Assembly (NCBI GenBank): GCA_026210745.1
Contig: CP110631.1
Location: 3,596,001-3,660,000 of the forward strand
Length of the DNA stretch: 64,000 nt
Direction of reading: 5' to 3'
Origin: Exobasidium rhododendri
Lineage: Eukaryota; Basidiomycota; Exobasidiomycetes; Exobasidiales; Exobasidiaceae
Of this stretch, positions 43,588 to 52,212 are shown in pieces. The number at the start of each line of letters is the position of its first letter. Position 1 is the first letter of the stretch. Position numbers and translations under genes: made by a program. Under the pieces are notes generated by a model. The model saw nothing but the letters and a program-made list of their open reading frames with translations, was not told where the DNA came from and did not search any database.

Positions 43588-44397
43588 CTAATAAAGCGAG
43601 CTCCCATCATATCTTCCCTTTGTCGACTTGCACGCACCCTCAAGCGACTCTATGGTAAAGCGAGAGGACACGACAGACAGGATGGAGTCTCTCTGCAGTA
43701 CATTCATCTGTGCTTGTTTGCGCCTCCCTCCTTCTGGGGTGGCAGTATCTGCCGATTCTACCTCTTTCCTGACGTCTCTGCTGGTGCTACTCAGTCTCTC
43801 AAAAGTGCTGCAGGACAAATTCAAATTCAGCAAAGGTCGACACTCCTTTGCTTTCTTGACAGTCGCTGGTGCGAACAGGTCACGAGAAGGTACAACGACA
43901 GCTGCACCAGACCGTACAGCCAGTCGCAGCATTTTTTGATCCGCGTCTGCGTCGGACAATGATGACCACCCTTTCCGGAATTCTGCACTGGCGGTGAGAT
44001 GACCAGGCATACTTTGAGTGTCTTCCAGCAAGCACAATCGAACCCTTCCTTCCCTTTGGCTCGTCTGTCGGAAGCAATCTTTGACAAGCAATTTCTGCAG
44101 CACACTCGAGACGCTGACGGACCACGAATCTACCAGCACCAGATTGCAGCTTCTCTCATTAATAACTCCTTCTGAGCTGTAATTACCCTGGCCACGCCAT
44201 GTTGACTCACTCCTTGCTGTACATTGAGGACTGCACACCGGATCCAGCAGGCCTACGATCAGGTAAAGGCTACAAAGAGTCAGGCAGGGGTGTAGACACG
44301 GTGTCGAGTGTGGAAGAAATGGAAGGTGACGTCTAGTGCATAGCGATATCTTAAGGATGCGTGGGCACATGAGTAGCAAAGACTCTAATGAAGTCAT
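43588..44397 (-). CDS. possible exon of an unresolved gene; weak RecA-like hints
   Basis: A minus-strand frame of 269 codons from an ATG at 44397. The middle part looks like real protein: CNLVLVDSWSVSV, then LCLLEDTQSMPG, then QKMLRLAVRSGAAVVVPSRDL. The order, hydrophobic strand ending in Asp-Ser, then a helix and AAVVV strand, resembles the Walker B half of RAD51 paralogues, but no Walker A was found upstream. The flanking parts look less coding-like, and a Ser-rich frame at 43083-43643 overlaps its end in another phase, so introns are likely and the model is incomplete. Family and limits are not established. Confidence 0.3.
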   Translation of the reverse strand: MTSLESLLLMCPRILKISLCTRRHLPFLPHSTPCLHPCLTLCSLYLIVGLLDPVCSPQCTARSESTWRGQGNYSSEGVINERSCNLVLVDSWSVSVSSVLQKLLVKDCFRQTSQREGRVRLCLLEDTQSMPGHLTASAEFRKGWSSLSDADADQKMLRLAVRSGAAVVVPSRDLFAPATVKKAKECRPLLNLNLSCSTFERLSSTSRDVRKEVESADTATPEGGRRKQAQMNVLQRDSILSVVSSRFTIESLEGACKSTKGRYDGSSLY

Positions 44398-44484
44398 CTG
44401 ACCTAGGCTGAATCGTCGCGGAAAAAAAAAGGAATATAGGTGATCAGACAGATCAGACACCCGGTGCGAGTATTGGGCTGGCAC

Positions 44485-45012
44485 TGAAAAGACACGACCT
44501 TGTCATGTACGCGGCTTGGCGCAGCACCAATCGTCTCTCTGAAGGTAGTCGACGCCCATTTACAAGTTTGGCTTCCGAATCTATGCTGCCATCGCCGTGC
44601 TTCAGATGCGAGCGGCCCGTCACGGCACTTTCTCATGACATGGCATCCATCAAAATCATTGTCAAGGTGTCAGCATGGACTGTAGCTCCGGAACACGCTC
44701 AGCGTGTAGCTAATACATGACTGGCTCTCCTGACTTGATCTAAAAGTGCACAGTGCAAGAATTCGAGCTCGATGGCTATTGTCGTGCGTACAGTGGGCGG
44801 TGGCCTTCTCAAGACGTGCCGTTTCTTTAGATTGGTGATCATCCGACGCGCTTGGGCCCTTTCCCAATAGACTTTGACCATCCCTCTTCTTGCCTGCCGC
44901 TTCAGCACGTCTCTTTGTCATATCATGAGCATCAAGAAGACGTAGGACGCTACTAACGGGTCCCCATCCCACCAAAGAATTTCCTTCAGTCTGTCTTGCT
45001 CGCTCAGCCATC
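44485..45012. other. region between unresolved locus and the plus-strand gene
   Basis: 528 bases holding minus-strand frames that could be upstream exons of the unresolved locus, and the promoter of the gene starting at 45013. No firm call. Confidence 0.3.
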
Positions 45013-46070
45013 ATGGGCCGCCCCAGCGTTGATACTGCACCCCCACCTTACATCCCGCAAGCTGAGAGGATCAGATATGCATATACTGTCTTTCTTTCCA
45101 CTGCTTCAGAACAGATCATCGACTCTACCTTTCCCCATCATGCCCACAGCGTTCAGACAATGCAATTCAGGGACCCTGATCAAGGACGTGTGAGATACGT
45201 TGCCTCCATACCAAAGAAGAGAGAAGGATGGAAGGCCGACCTGTCTTATGTGACGGAGAAGGAAAGGGAGCAGGTGAGCAGATAGTGATGGTTGGCAGGG
45301 TCTTTCCGTGCTCGTACTCATCCTTCTCTACTTCCTCCACTGTGCCCCTTCACTGGGTACAGCAACGATGCCAAATACGACGAGAACCAATGGCCCGAAA
45401 ATTTGACTTTCGAGATCCACAAGGCAACCACAACGTCATGGTTCCCTCTAGCTCCCTTGGCCACAAAACATTTTCCTTGGAAGCACCTGATGGTCAGAAG
45501 TTGATTTGGAAGCGAGAGCATACTGGATGGAAACTTCTTTCTCTACCCAGTCAAACTTTACTGGCTCACTACACAATCGAATCAGGGTCTAGTGCTCGGT
45601 ATGATAGGCAAGGTCAAGTGTTGCTAGGTCAATTAAATTTGTTTGTCATGACTGAATCGAAGGCTGCAGACCCCGGCTTTCTCAACGGAAAGAGGAGAAG
45701 GGCGTCAACGACATCAACTACTTCGTCTTCTTCCTCTTCCGAAGGGCCTCGACTAGGGCGAATTCATCAACGACTAGCTATCGGACTCTGTGCGCCAGCT
45801 GTCTTTTGTGCTGCCGTTGCTTCACCGCATTCAGCAGCAGGGATGAATCGATTCTGTACGATAGGAGACGAGCTGGCCAATCTGGGCAAGATCAGCATCA
45901 CTCCTGTAGAGGAGACAGTACATGAGCCGGATGCGGCACTGGAGAAAACTCGGGACAAGTGGCTAAGCCTCAATGAATCTGGTTCTAATCGCAAGAATGG
46001 CGACCCAAGACCTCGGAATGTAGAGGCGGATCTGGTGATTTCGAGCTTGATAGCTGTGCTGGCTGGTTGA
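45013..46070 (+). CDS. unknown protein with N-terminal PPPY motif, possibly DUF6593/tubby-like
   Basis: Two exons, 45013-45273 and 45363-46070, give 322 residues. The first exon has PPPY at 10-13 (APPPYIP), a WW-domain ligand, then a mixed strand-rich region. The second has beta-strand alternation (KFDFRDPQGNH, KTFSLEAPDGQKLIWKREHTGWKLLSL) like small beta-barrel domains such as fungal DUF6593 or tubby C-terminal folds. A Ser-run linker (STTSTTSSSSSSEG) precedes a final region around LAIGLCAPAVFCAAVASP that is hydrophobic enough to touch membrane. The 89-base intron is phase 0 with standard ends. Domain assignment is a suggestion only. Confidence 0.6.
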
Positions 46071-46372
46071 CGTGGTGTCTGCATTTTTTTTTTCGGCTGC
46101 TTCATGTGAGTCGCTTTACCGGGAGGATGAGGGGGCCCTGGCTCGTGAGAGAACAATATTTTCGAAAGGACGAAAATTTATGGACAAGAAAGGTTATTCA
46201 TCATCTTGATTGCAACCCTCCTTAGCTTTAACGAGCCAATTGCTGGGTGGCAGATGGGAGATCAATCCGAAGCCAAAGCTGATCGAAATTTGTGACACTG
46301 GCTACGACTTGCCCCCTTTCTCGTCGCACTCCTGTTGAATTCTGCTTGCATCTTTGACGCTGACTGGTATCC
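46071..46372. other. convergent 3' intergenic region
   Basis: 302 bases between two stops; includes a run of about ten T near 46085. Nothing else seen. Confidence 0.3.
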
Positions 46373-47314
46373 TTACCTTTCCCCTTCATACACAGACTCT
46401 TGAACTAGATACTTTGCTACTCGTCTCGTCGTACTCTTCTGTAGTTGTATCTCTAATTTGTCCTTGTCCTCCTCGCCCTCTTGTATCATTTTCCGTAGCA
46501 GGGTACTGCTAATTCCTTGAATCGATTTGTCCAAATCGACCATGACTACCGATCCTTGTTTCACCCAAGGTTTGACGTCTTCGCTTTCTAGTAGCTCTCT
46601 TTCTTCCTCTCGTTCGTCTTTATTCCCTTGCGCTTTATTGGGCAGGGAATCGAGACCACGTCTGGCACACACGAACGTTGTATGCTCTTCGTTGAAGAAC
46701 TTGTCGCAACCTTGATAGAAGTAGTCGGGCGATGGGTAGTATTTCACTTGAAAGAATCGTTGAAGCGTATCAAAGCCTACCAGCCAGTGCAGTCGATTAG
46801 GTAAATTCGGCGCCGAATTAGTCGAGGGAATGTGCGAGTGTTGTCCTTCGATGTATTGATGTATTAGAGTGCTTTTCGCAATCATCAAGGGCTCTTCTAC
46901 GATCGCTACTGCTACATTGGTAGATGTCTGCTCTTCCAGATCTTTTGCAAATTCCGTCATCATCTCTAGTCGATTCACTGTAGATGCATCCTTTTTCGTA
47001 CCCATCCCTTTGTCTGCGTTACGTATCGAGAAGATCAACAACAACGAGTCGTAATAGTCTTTCCTTTCCTCCCTGGCAAAGTGAGGTTTTTTAATCTTGG
47101 CTAAGGCGGCGTGGGCCAGGTGAGGTGGATTGAAGGACGAGTCGAGCACGCCTATATCGATCTGTTTTGACGGAGCCTGTTGATGGGCTGGAAGGTAGGG
47201 CCATGTTGAGTGTGTCGAGTAGACTATCTGTAGAGGCTTAGGATTCTGTGGAATGGCGAGGAACTGCTCAACTTGGGCCAACAGCGAGCCGGATCGGCGC
47301 CCAGAGCTACTCAT
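46373..47314 (-). CDS. Pof1-like nicotinamide mononucleotide adenylyltransferase
   Basis: Nucleotidyltransferase of the NMN adenylyltransferase superfamily, closest in layout to fungal Pof1, which joins NMN or a similar mononucleotide to ATP. Single exon, 313 residues. The signature is intact: DSSFNPPHLAHAAL at 58-71 (the HxxH ATP-binding motif) and ISSTLLR at 268-274, which binds the triphosphate. Between them are the expected HWLVGFDTLQRFFQVKYYP and FVCARRG. An N-terminal stretch of about 50 residues (QNPKPLQIVYSTHSTWP) is extra compared with bacterial enzymes but usual in Pof1 types. Role in NAD+ salvage is family knowledge. Confidence 0.87.
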   Translation of the reverse strand: MSSSGRRSGSLLAQVEQFLAIPQNPKPLQIVYSTHSTWPYLPAHQQAPSKQIDIGVLDSSFNPPHLAHAALAKIKKPHFAREERKDYYDSLLLIFSIRNADKGMGTKKDASTVNRLEMMTEFAKDLEEQTSTNVAVAIVEEPLMIAKSTLIHQYIEGQHSHIPSTNSAPNLPNRLHWLVGFDTLQRFFQVKYYPSPDYFYQGCDKFFNEEHTTFVCARRGLDSLPNKAQGNKDEREEERELLESEDVKPWVKQGSVVMVDLDKSIQGISSTLLRKMIQEGEEDKDKLEIQLQKSTTRRVAKYLVQESVYEGER

Positions 47315-47502
47315 ATTGGCAGAGGGGGGGGGGAGGATCCAGACTAGCAGGAGTCAAGGAATAGGTGTGGAGGAAGCCAACCCTAATCGCGCTTCACAAG
47401 ACGCGAAAGTGGTAGGAGAAAAGGAAGAAATGCATCTATGTTGAGTACTGGCTACAAATGGAGGGAAGGGGGGCGGGGCGGGACACGATCACAAGGTACG
47501 TA

Positions 47503-48009
47503 TTACTGGTTCTCACTGCTGCTCAACTTCCTCTGCCTCTTTCTCGCTTTCGCCATCTTCTTTCTTCTCTCTCTTTGGGCCTTCTCCCCGATGACACTCT
47601 CCCTCTCACCGAAGACGATCTTCTCGAGTTCCTTACTGAGCTTTCTTCTCGCCAGTTCTCGATTGAGCTCTCGACTCCTCGTTTCCTGACAACGAACGAC
47701 GATTCCAGTGGGTACATGCTTGAGTTGAACACATGTCGATAGCTTGTTTATAGCCTGACCTCCTGGACCAGATCCTCGAATGAAGGACTCAAGTATGTGA
47801 GAAGTGTCGAGTAACAGGGGCTCTTTCTTTGATTTCGTGGGATTACGAAGATAACTGCCCTCCTTGAACCACGTCGGTGTCGACTTCGCACCGGATAGCT
47901 CTCTTGTCTCTCCATCTTCTCGATCTCTTGTCTCTTCGTCTGCTCCCTCTTGTGCCACTTCTGGTCTGATGTCGTGCATCCTGCCCAAAGAAGAAGGCGA
48001 AGGCCGCAT
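47503..48009 (-). CDS. GGQ release-factor-like protein (mtRF-R / Pth4 / Rso55 type)
   Basis: Codon-independent peptidyl-tRNA hydrolase of the C12orf65/mtRF-R group, which frees stalled mitochondrial ribosomes. As an unspliced frame it is 168 residues: GGQ at 83-85 within RGSGPGGQAINKLSTCVQLKH, then GIVVRCQETRSRELNRELARRKL, then a very basic tail (RRKKMAKARKRQRKL) as in the family. It lacks a codon-recognition domain, as expected. The N-terminus (MRPSPSSLGRMHDIRPEV) is not a mitochondrial targeting sequence, and a good splice acceptor sits at 47982-47981 just before the second Met. This raises the possibility of an upstream exon; see the joined model from 48790. Confidence 0.85.
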   Translation of the reverse strand: MRPSPSSLGRMHDIRPEVAQEGADEETRDREDGETRELSGAKSTPTWFKEGSYLRNPTKSKKEPLLLDTSHILESFIRGSGPGGQAINKLSTCVQLKHVPTGIVVRCQETRSRELNRELARRKLSKELEKIVFGERESVIGEKAQRERRKKMAKARKRQRKLSSSENQ

Positions 48010-48790
48010 TTAAGATGCTACAAAGAATCGCGCACCGAGAGCATCAACCCGCATTTGTACTCACGACTCACATTCCGTAGTCTTCTGCCCATCGTCTTAC
48101 TTCGTTAGGCCCTGCTGCCTGCTCTTCACTCTCGTCTTCGAGGTCAAACACCTTGCGTTCAAGAGCAGCATCGGCCTCATCTTCCAGTAAGTGTTCCACA
48201 CGATGAGCATCCCAGAAAGCCAATTCTTTTGATCTGGCTCGACTCCAGCCGACCAGAAGCGGAAATGTAGCTTCGTAAGTGAAGTCCGGGAGAAGGGTAG
48301 GAAGGCGGGCAGGTGAGTCGTTGTCACTGCTAGCACTTTCCGGTTTGATGGGTGGGTTCAGCAGCACTAATCCTGATAAGGCATTGGAAGAGACGTATTG
48401 TTCTGCAATCAGAGTGGACAAGCTCTCAGCGATCATTAGCGGCGGGAACGGTGAGGCCTGAAGAGTGGCGATCTGTGAGCATAGCTCTTTGTCGAAAGCC
48501 GATAGAATCTCTTGACTATCTTTGGTGGGTAGGTCTAAGGGGTCTAAATCTAAGCAGGAGACCGACCATCCTCGGAAGGTGAAATGCTTGACAAAGGCGG
48601 ACAATGACTCCTCAGCTTTCCTTTCTCGAGACCAACGAGATGCAGAGAGCAAGATCAACGGAGTGGGAACCTCTCGAGCAGCAGTGGAAGAAGGGCTATG
48701 ATGCGTCCATGTGGACTCCAGTCGTCGCGAGCGTAGTCGAGCAGCAGTGAAAGAGAGCGTTGTGACTGGCCTCCCCAGTCGCAGCAACAT
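47503..48790 (-). CDS. alternative joined model: hydrolase-like domain spliced to GGQ domain
   Basis: Exons 48790-48072 and 47980-47503 give 398 residues if the 91-base interval 48071-47981 is an intron. Donor GTGAGT (a second GTGAGT lies 7 bases on), acceptor TTTGGGCAG after a pyrimidine-rich tract, phase kept exactly: the split Met codon AT|G is rebuilt and followed by MHDIRPEV. The product would have the mitochondrial presequence, the hydrolase-like body, and the GGQ domain. It may be the only form, one of two splice forms, or a chance arrangement of two adjacent genes. Confidence 0.45.
48068..48790 (-). CDS. alpha/beta-hydrolase-like protein with mitochondrial presequence
   Basis: A 240-residue frame from the ATG at 48790. 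The first 30 residues (MLLRLGRPVTTLSFTAARLR) are basic, Ser/Thr-rich and free of acids, a typical mitochondrial targeting sequence. The body follows an alpha/beta-hydrolase pattern: strand PTPLILLSASRWS, helix, strand GWSVSCLDLDPLDL, PLMIAESLSTLIAEQYV where a nucleophile elbow would be, and SGLVLLNPPI. The elbow reads AESLS and not GxSxG, so catalysis is doubtful. The end, EVRRWAEDYGM, is a plausible natural C-terminus, yet its last codon overlaps a perfect GTGAGT donor. It lies 58 bases upstream of the release-factor-like frame on the same strand. Confidence 0.65.
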   Translation of the reverse strand: MLLRLGRPVTTLSFTAARLRSRRLESTWTHHSPSSTAAREVPTPLILLSASRWSRERKAEESLSAFVKHFTFRGWSVSCLDLDPLDLPTKDSQEILSAFDKELCSQIATLQASPFPPLMIAESLSTLIAEQYVSSNALSGLVLLNPPIKPESASSDNDSPARLPTLLPDFTYEATFPLLVGWSRARSKELAFWDAHRVEHLLEDEADAALERKVFDLEDESEEQAAGPNEVRRWAEDYGM

Positions 48791-48936
48791 CGTGGAGAAT
48801 GACAAGAAGGATGAATGAGAAGATGCAATAAGACGCGCGTGCCGATCAAGATGTTAGCGGAGCGTGTGTAGTATGGTTAAAGGGACACATGGGAAATTGA
48901 CTGCCTAGAGTACATGTAGCACGGCGAAGATAATGA

Positions 48937-49895
48937 TCACAATGTGTTGAAGAGACGATCACCCTGCCAGCGTGAGGGTTCTGTTAGCACCTTCAAAGAG
49001 CATAGAGACAATCAGTCCACTCACTGTATCGCCTAGGCCAGGCATAATGTAGCCTTTGTCGCTCAACGTTGGGTCGACTGCACCCACCCTGTTCGTTAGA
49101 GAGATTGTGTAAGCTCCTCTTCCCGCAAAGGGCTCCTTATTTGCACTTACCAGATCTCCAAGCCCGGACAAGCTTTGAGCACCGACTCAAGACCGGGCTT
49201 TGAACCAAGAACGCACAACAATTTGATCTTGTCTAGTGGGATCCCCCAGTCTTTGATCATGCCGACACAAGCCTGGAGGGAGAAGGCTTCAGTCTCCACA
49301 CTCATCCTTACTCTATCTGACACGCACAATTGCAGTTCCTCCTGTAGCTACCAAGGGGTCCAAAATGAACACTCGATCGACTGTAGGCTCAGCAGGAAGC
49401 TGCGAGGGGATTGACAAGGAGGAAATACATCAGCCGATTGATACGCTTCTCTTTTCTTTTTCGGGTGGTAGTTACCTTGCTGTAGTATTCGACTGGCTGG
49501 AGTGAGACCTTTTCGCGGAATAGCCCAATGTGTAGAACTGAAGTGTCCTCGGGAAGTAGTGACAAAGTCGCTGAACGAATGAATCCGACAAGGTGGTCAA
49601 TCTTTTGCCGCTCACATGTTCAGTGAATCTTGACAAACTTACCGTCGACCATGCCTAGCCCCGCTCTTAAGATAGGTACCAGACCAATTCTTTCCTTGAC
49701 TTCTTCTCCCTCAAAGTGTGCTAATGGACCATCGCCTTGCACCAGAGTCGTATCCAAATCTCTCGCCGCTTCCACGCCGATAATAGTAGTGATCGTTGAG
49801 ACTAGTTGCCTAAATTCTTTTGAGCTTGTGGAGGCGAGGCGCAGATTTGCCAATTGATGCTTCAGCAGGGGGTGCTCGACGACGTGTATAGACAT
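48937..49895 (-). CDS. FUR1: uracil phosphoribosyltransferase, six exons
   Basis: Pyrimidine salvage enzyme making UMP from uracil and PRPP in the cytosol; also the step that activates 5-fluorouracil. Minus-strand exons 49895-49643, 49570-49476, 49399-49328, 49272-49151, 49088-49025 and 48963-48937; 210 residues, the usual length. Family sequence is restored at every joint: [45 protein letters not shown] (PRPP-binding loop, in part [10 protein letters not shown]), EIWVGAVDPTL, and the ending PGLGDTGDRLFNTL. The last exon is only 27 bases and is needed for the conserved GDRLF ending. Introns are 71-76 bases except the 55-base intron between exons 3 and 4 and near-61-base ones later. Divergent from the CofD-like gene. 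Confidence 0.95.
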
Positions 49896-50120
49896 TGCGA
49901 GTGGGAAGTGTTGTAACAGCAGAGAAGCAGAGGGAGGGAGGGGATCGTAATGCAGAAGAGGAGTCGTGACAACCAGATAAGCTTAAACGGTGTTGCTCTG
50001 ACTACTCTCTCTTCTCTCTACTTTTAATTCCCGCGGGGCACTTGTCATGCACGGACCCAACGTCGCGCGAGGAGGTATTACAACACCCTCTTTGCTGCTG
50101 CTGCCCTTCTTTTGAACGCG

Positions 50121-51710
50121 ATGGTCCTGCCGGAGGGGGAAGTGGAAGACGATGTCTTTATACTCCAGCAAGTGGATACAAGGCATCATCGCAAGTCTTT
50201 GCTGTTGTCGTCTTCAGCCGTACATCATACTACAGCCAGTGATGCATCAGACTCGGGCTTGGGAAAGACACTAGTCATCTCGGGCGGGAGTGGCTATAAT
50301 GACCTCGTCGGCGCAACACCCGGTGCAACGTTTGTCATGCCTGTCAGTGACAACGGTGGCTCCTCCTCAGAGATCATCCGAGTATTGGGGGGCCCTTCCC
50401 TTGGGGATCTGCGATCTCGCCTTGTTCGCCTGATACCACTCTCCACCGATCGCGATCGATATCCGCCCGCTCCACCTTCCAACGACGCTCTACATGCTCT
50501 GCTCTCTCACCGACTACCTTCCAAGGGAAGCTCAAAGGTCATCATGGAAGAGTGGCAGGATATCTTGCAAGGTAGACACAGGCTATGGAGGGGCATTGAA
50601 AGCGAAAGGAAGGAGTGCGTCCGAGGATTTCTCGTCGAATTTCAATCAGAGATACTTCGACGAGCGCATCGTAATTTCAACTTTCGTGGTGGCTCGATCG
50701 GCAACTTCTTTCTCGCAGCAGCGCAGAAATTCTTTCGTTCTATACAGAGTGCCATATTCCTCTTCTCAGCGACAGCACTAATAAATACAACTCAGGCAGG
50801 TAGAGTTCTTCCCGTCATCAACACAAATCACACCGCTACCATCGCTGTGACTTTGCAGGATGGTCAGACTATTCTAGGTCAGTGCGAAATATCACATCCA
50901 GCTCGACCACGGCCTCTGACAGGCATGACACCTCGTTCACAGTCTGATTCGGAAGCTGGCTCCGCGATTTTTGACCAACCTCAAACAACGTCACTGCTTT
51001 CGAAAGTTACTGTCGGCTCATCGGGTGATGGCCTGGAGCCAGAGGCCGGTTTCAATGAAGATGACGATAGTGTACAGGCAGATGGTGATGGCGATAGCGA
51101 TGATGATGAAGGAGATGAGTTCGACGACGATCCGACCTTACCCAAACAGAGTCGAAGAAGGACAGGCAATATAGTGTTCAACAAGGACGCAAGGGAGGGA
51201 GGTCCTGAAGATCGATTACCCTCTCCTATCGAGCGACTCTTCTACGTCAATGCATACGGTAACGAGGTCCGGCCAGCCCCAAACCCAGAGTATGTAGATA
51301 GTATACACAGCTCGAAGACGCTTCTTTACTCCTGTGGATCACTCTGGACCAGTATTGTACCTAGTCTGGCCCTAAGAGGAGTAGCCACCGCCATAACCAC
51401 ATCATCCTCCCTCAAATACAAGATTCTTCTACTGAACACTTTATCGGATCGCGAAACGCATGACTTGACTGGACTCGACTTTGTCCGTGTCATTGCTCGT
51501 GCAATAAGCCACCACACGGAGATAGAGATAGAAACATACAATAGTGTGATCACGCATATCATCTATAGCCCAGAAGGAAACATCTCCCTCGACGTAGAGG
51601 CCATGGAAAAGCTGGGCATACAGTGCATTGCTGTGCATTTACAGCCCGGCAAAGTATATTATGAGGAAGAGCAACTTAAGCAAGCACTAAGGAAGATCGT
51701 AGAGAGGTGA
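50121..51710 (+). CDS. CofD / UPF0052 family protein
   Basis: Single exon, 529 residues. The fold is that of 2-phospho-L-lactate transferase (CofD) and bacterial YvcK: LVISGGSGYNDLV at 52-64 binds nucleotide, followed by VMPVSDNGGSSSEIIRVLGGPSLGDLRSRLVRL, NFNFRGGSIGNFFLAA and PVINTNHTATIAVTLQDG. Fungi do not make coenzyme F420, so it is the eukaryotic UPF0052 branch (such as yeast YNL011C) of unknown function, possibly a UDP-sugar binding regulator like YvcK. An acidic run of about 30 residues (DGDSDDDEGDEFDDD) divides the protein near two thirds. The ATG at 50121 is used; the frame is open a little further upstream without ATG. Confidence 0.87.
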   Translation: MVLPEGEVEDDVFILQQVDTRHHRKSLLLSSSAVHHTTASDASDSGLGKTLVISGGSGYNDLVGATPGATFVMPVSDNGGSSSEIIRVLGGPSLGDLRSRLVRLIPLSTDRDRYPPAPPSNDALHALLSHRLPSKGSSKVIMEEWQDILQGRHRLWRGIESERKECVRGFLVEFQSEILRRAHRNFNFRGGSIGNFFLAAAQKFFRSIQSAIFLFSATALINTTQAGRVLPVINTNHTATIAVTLQDGQTILGQCEISHPARPRPLTGMTPRSQSDSEAGSAIFDQPQTTSLLSKVTVGSSGDGLEPEAGFNEDDDSVQADGDGDSDDDEGDEFDDDPTLPKQSRRRTGNIVFNKDAREGGPEDRLPSPIERLFYVNAYGNEVRPAPNPEYVDSIHSSKTLLYSCGSLWTSIVPSLALRGVATAITTSSSLKYKILLLNTLSDRETHDLTGLDFVRVIARAISHHTEIEIETYNSVITHIIYSPEGNISLDVEAMEKLGIQCIAVHLQPGKVYYEEEQLKQALRKIVER

Positions 51711-52212
51711 CGCTGTATGATAACACCGATGTTCCCTTGTCGAAACAAGACAGCTTCGTTCGTTTTATACAAGCAGCAAGGCATTGTAGAAGAGGATTTG
51801 CATCATCTGTATGCCCGGTATAGCTGGCACGTCCAGTGCCTAATCGATACTTTATAGCCCTCTTAATCGCACGAAAGCATACGAGCGCCTTGCATTCACA
51901 ATGCGAGTGCCCATTCGAAGGTATGTAAGGGCTGGCCAGAAAGAGGTGGCAGAAGTGACCACAATTTGAACAGGGACTCGCGTGTCGCCGCGAAGAAGTT
52001 TTGAGGTCGCATGTATAGATTGAGACGTTCGTAAGGAAGCCAGCCCTCCACTTGTGCTAAACTCCGGTCTTCGGTGCTGTCGCGAAGTCGAGCAAAAAAT
52101 TGTTCTTTGGCCCTACTTAAGAACCTGCCATTGCACACTTTTTTACATGAGAAGTCTCCCATTCGGTACCATCTTACGACATCTCCACCCAGCCCCCTCC
52201 TTAAAAGTTGCA
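51711..52212. promoter_or_regulatory. intergenic region upstream of the Old Yellow Enzyme gene
   Basis: 502 bases with the CofD-like 3' end and the next promoter. An upstream in-frame ATG at 52147 could extend the next protein. No other feature recognised. Confidence 0.3.

Noticed and set aside
43083-43643. 186-codon Ser-rich minus-strand frame
   Set aside because: Looks partly coding, but joining it in phase to 43588-44397 needs an intron of only 37 bases; left unmodelled.
44670-45014. 114-codon minus-strand frame starting at 45014
   Set aside because: Its start overlaps the start of the plus-strand gene at 45013. It could be an upstream exon of the unresolved locus, but no splice link could be shown.
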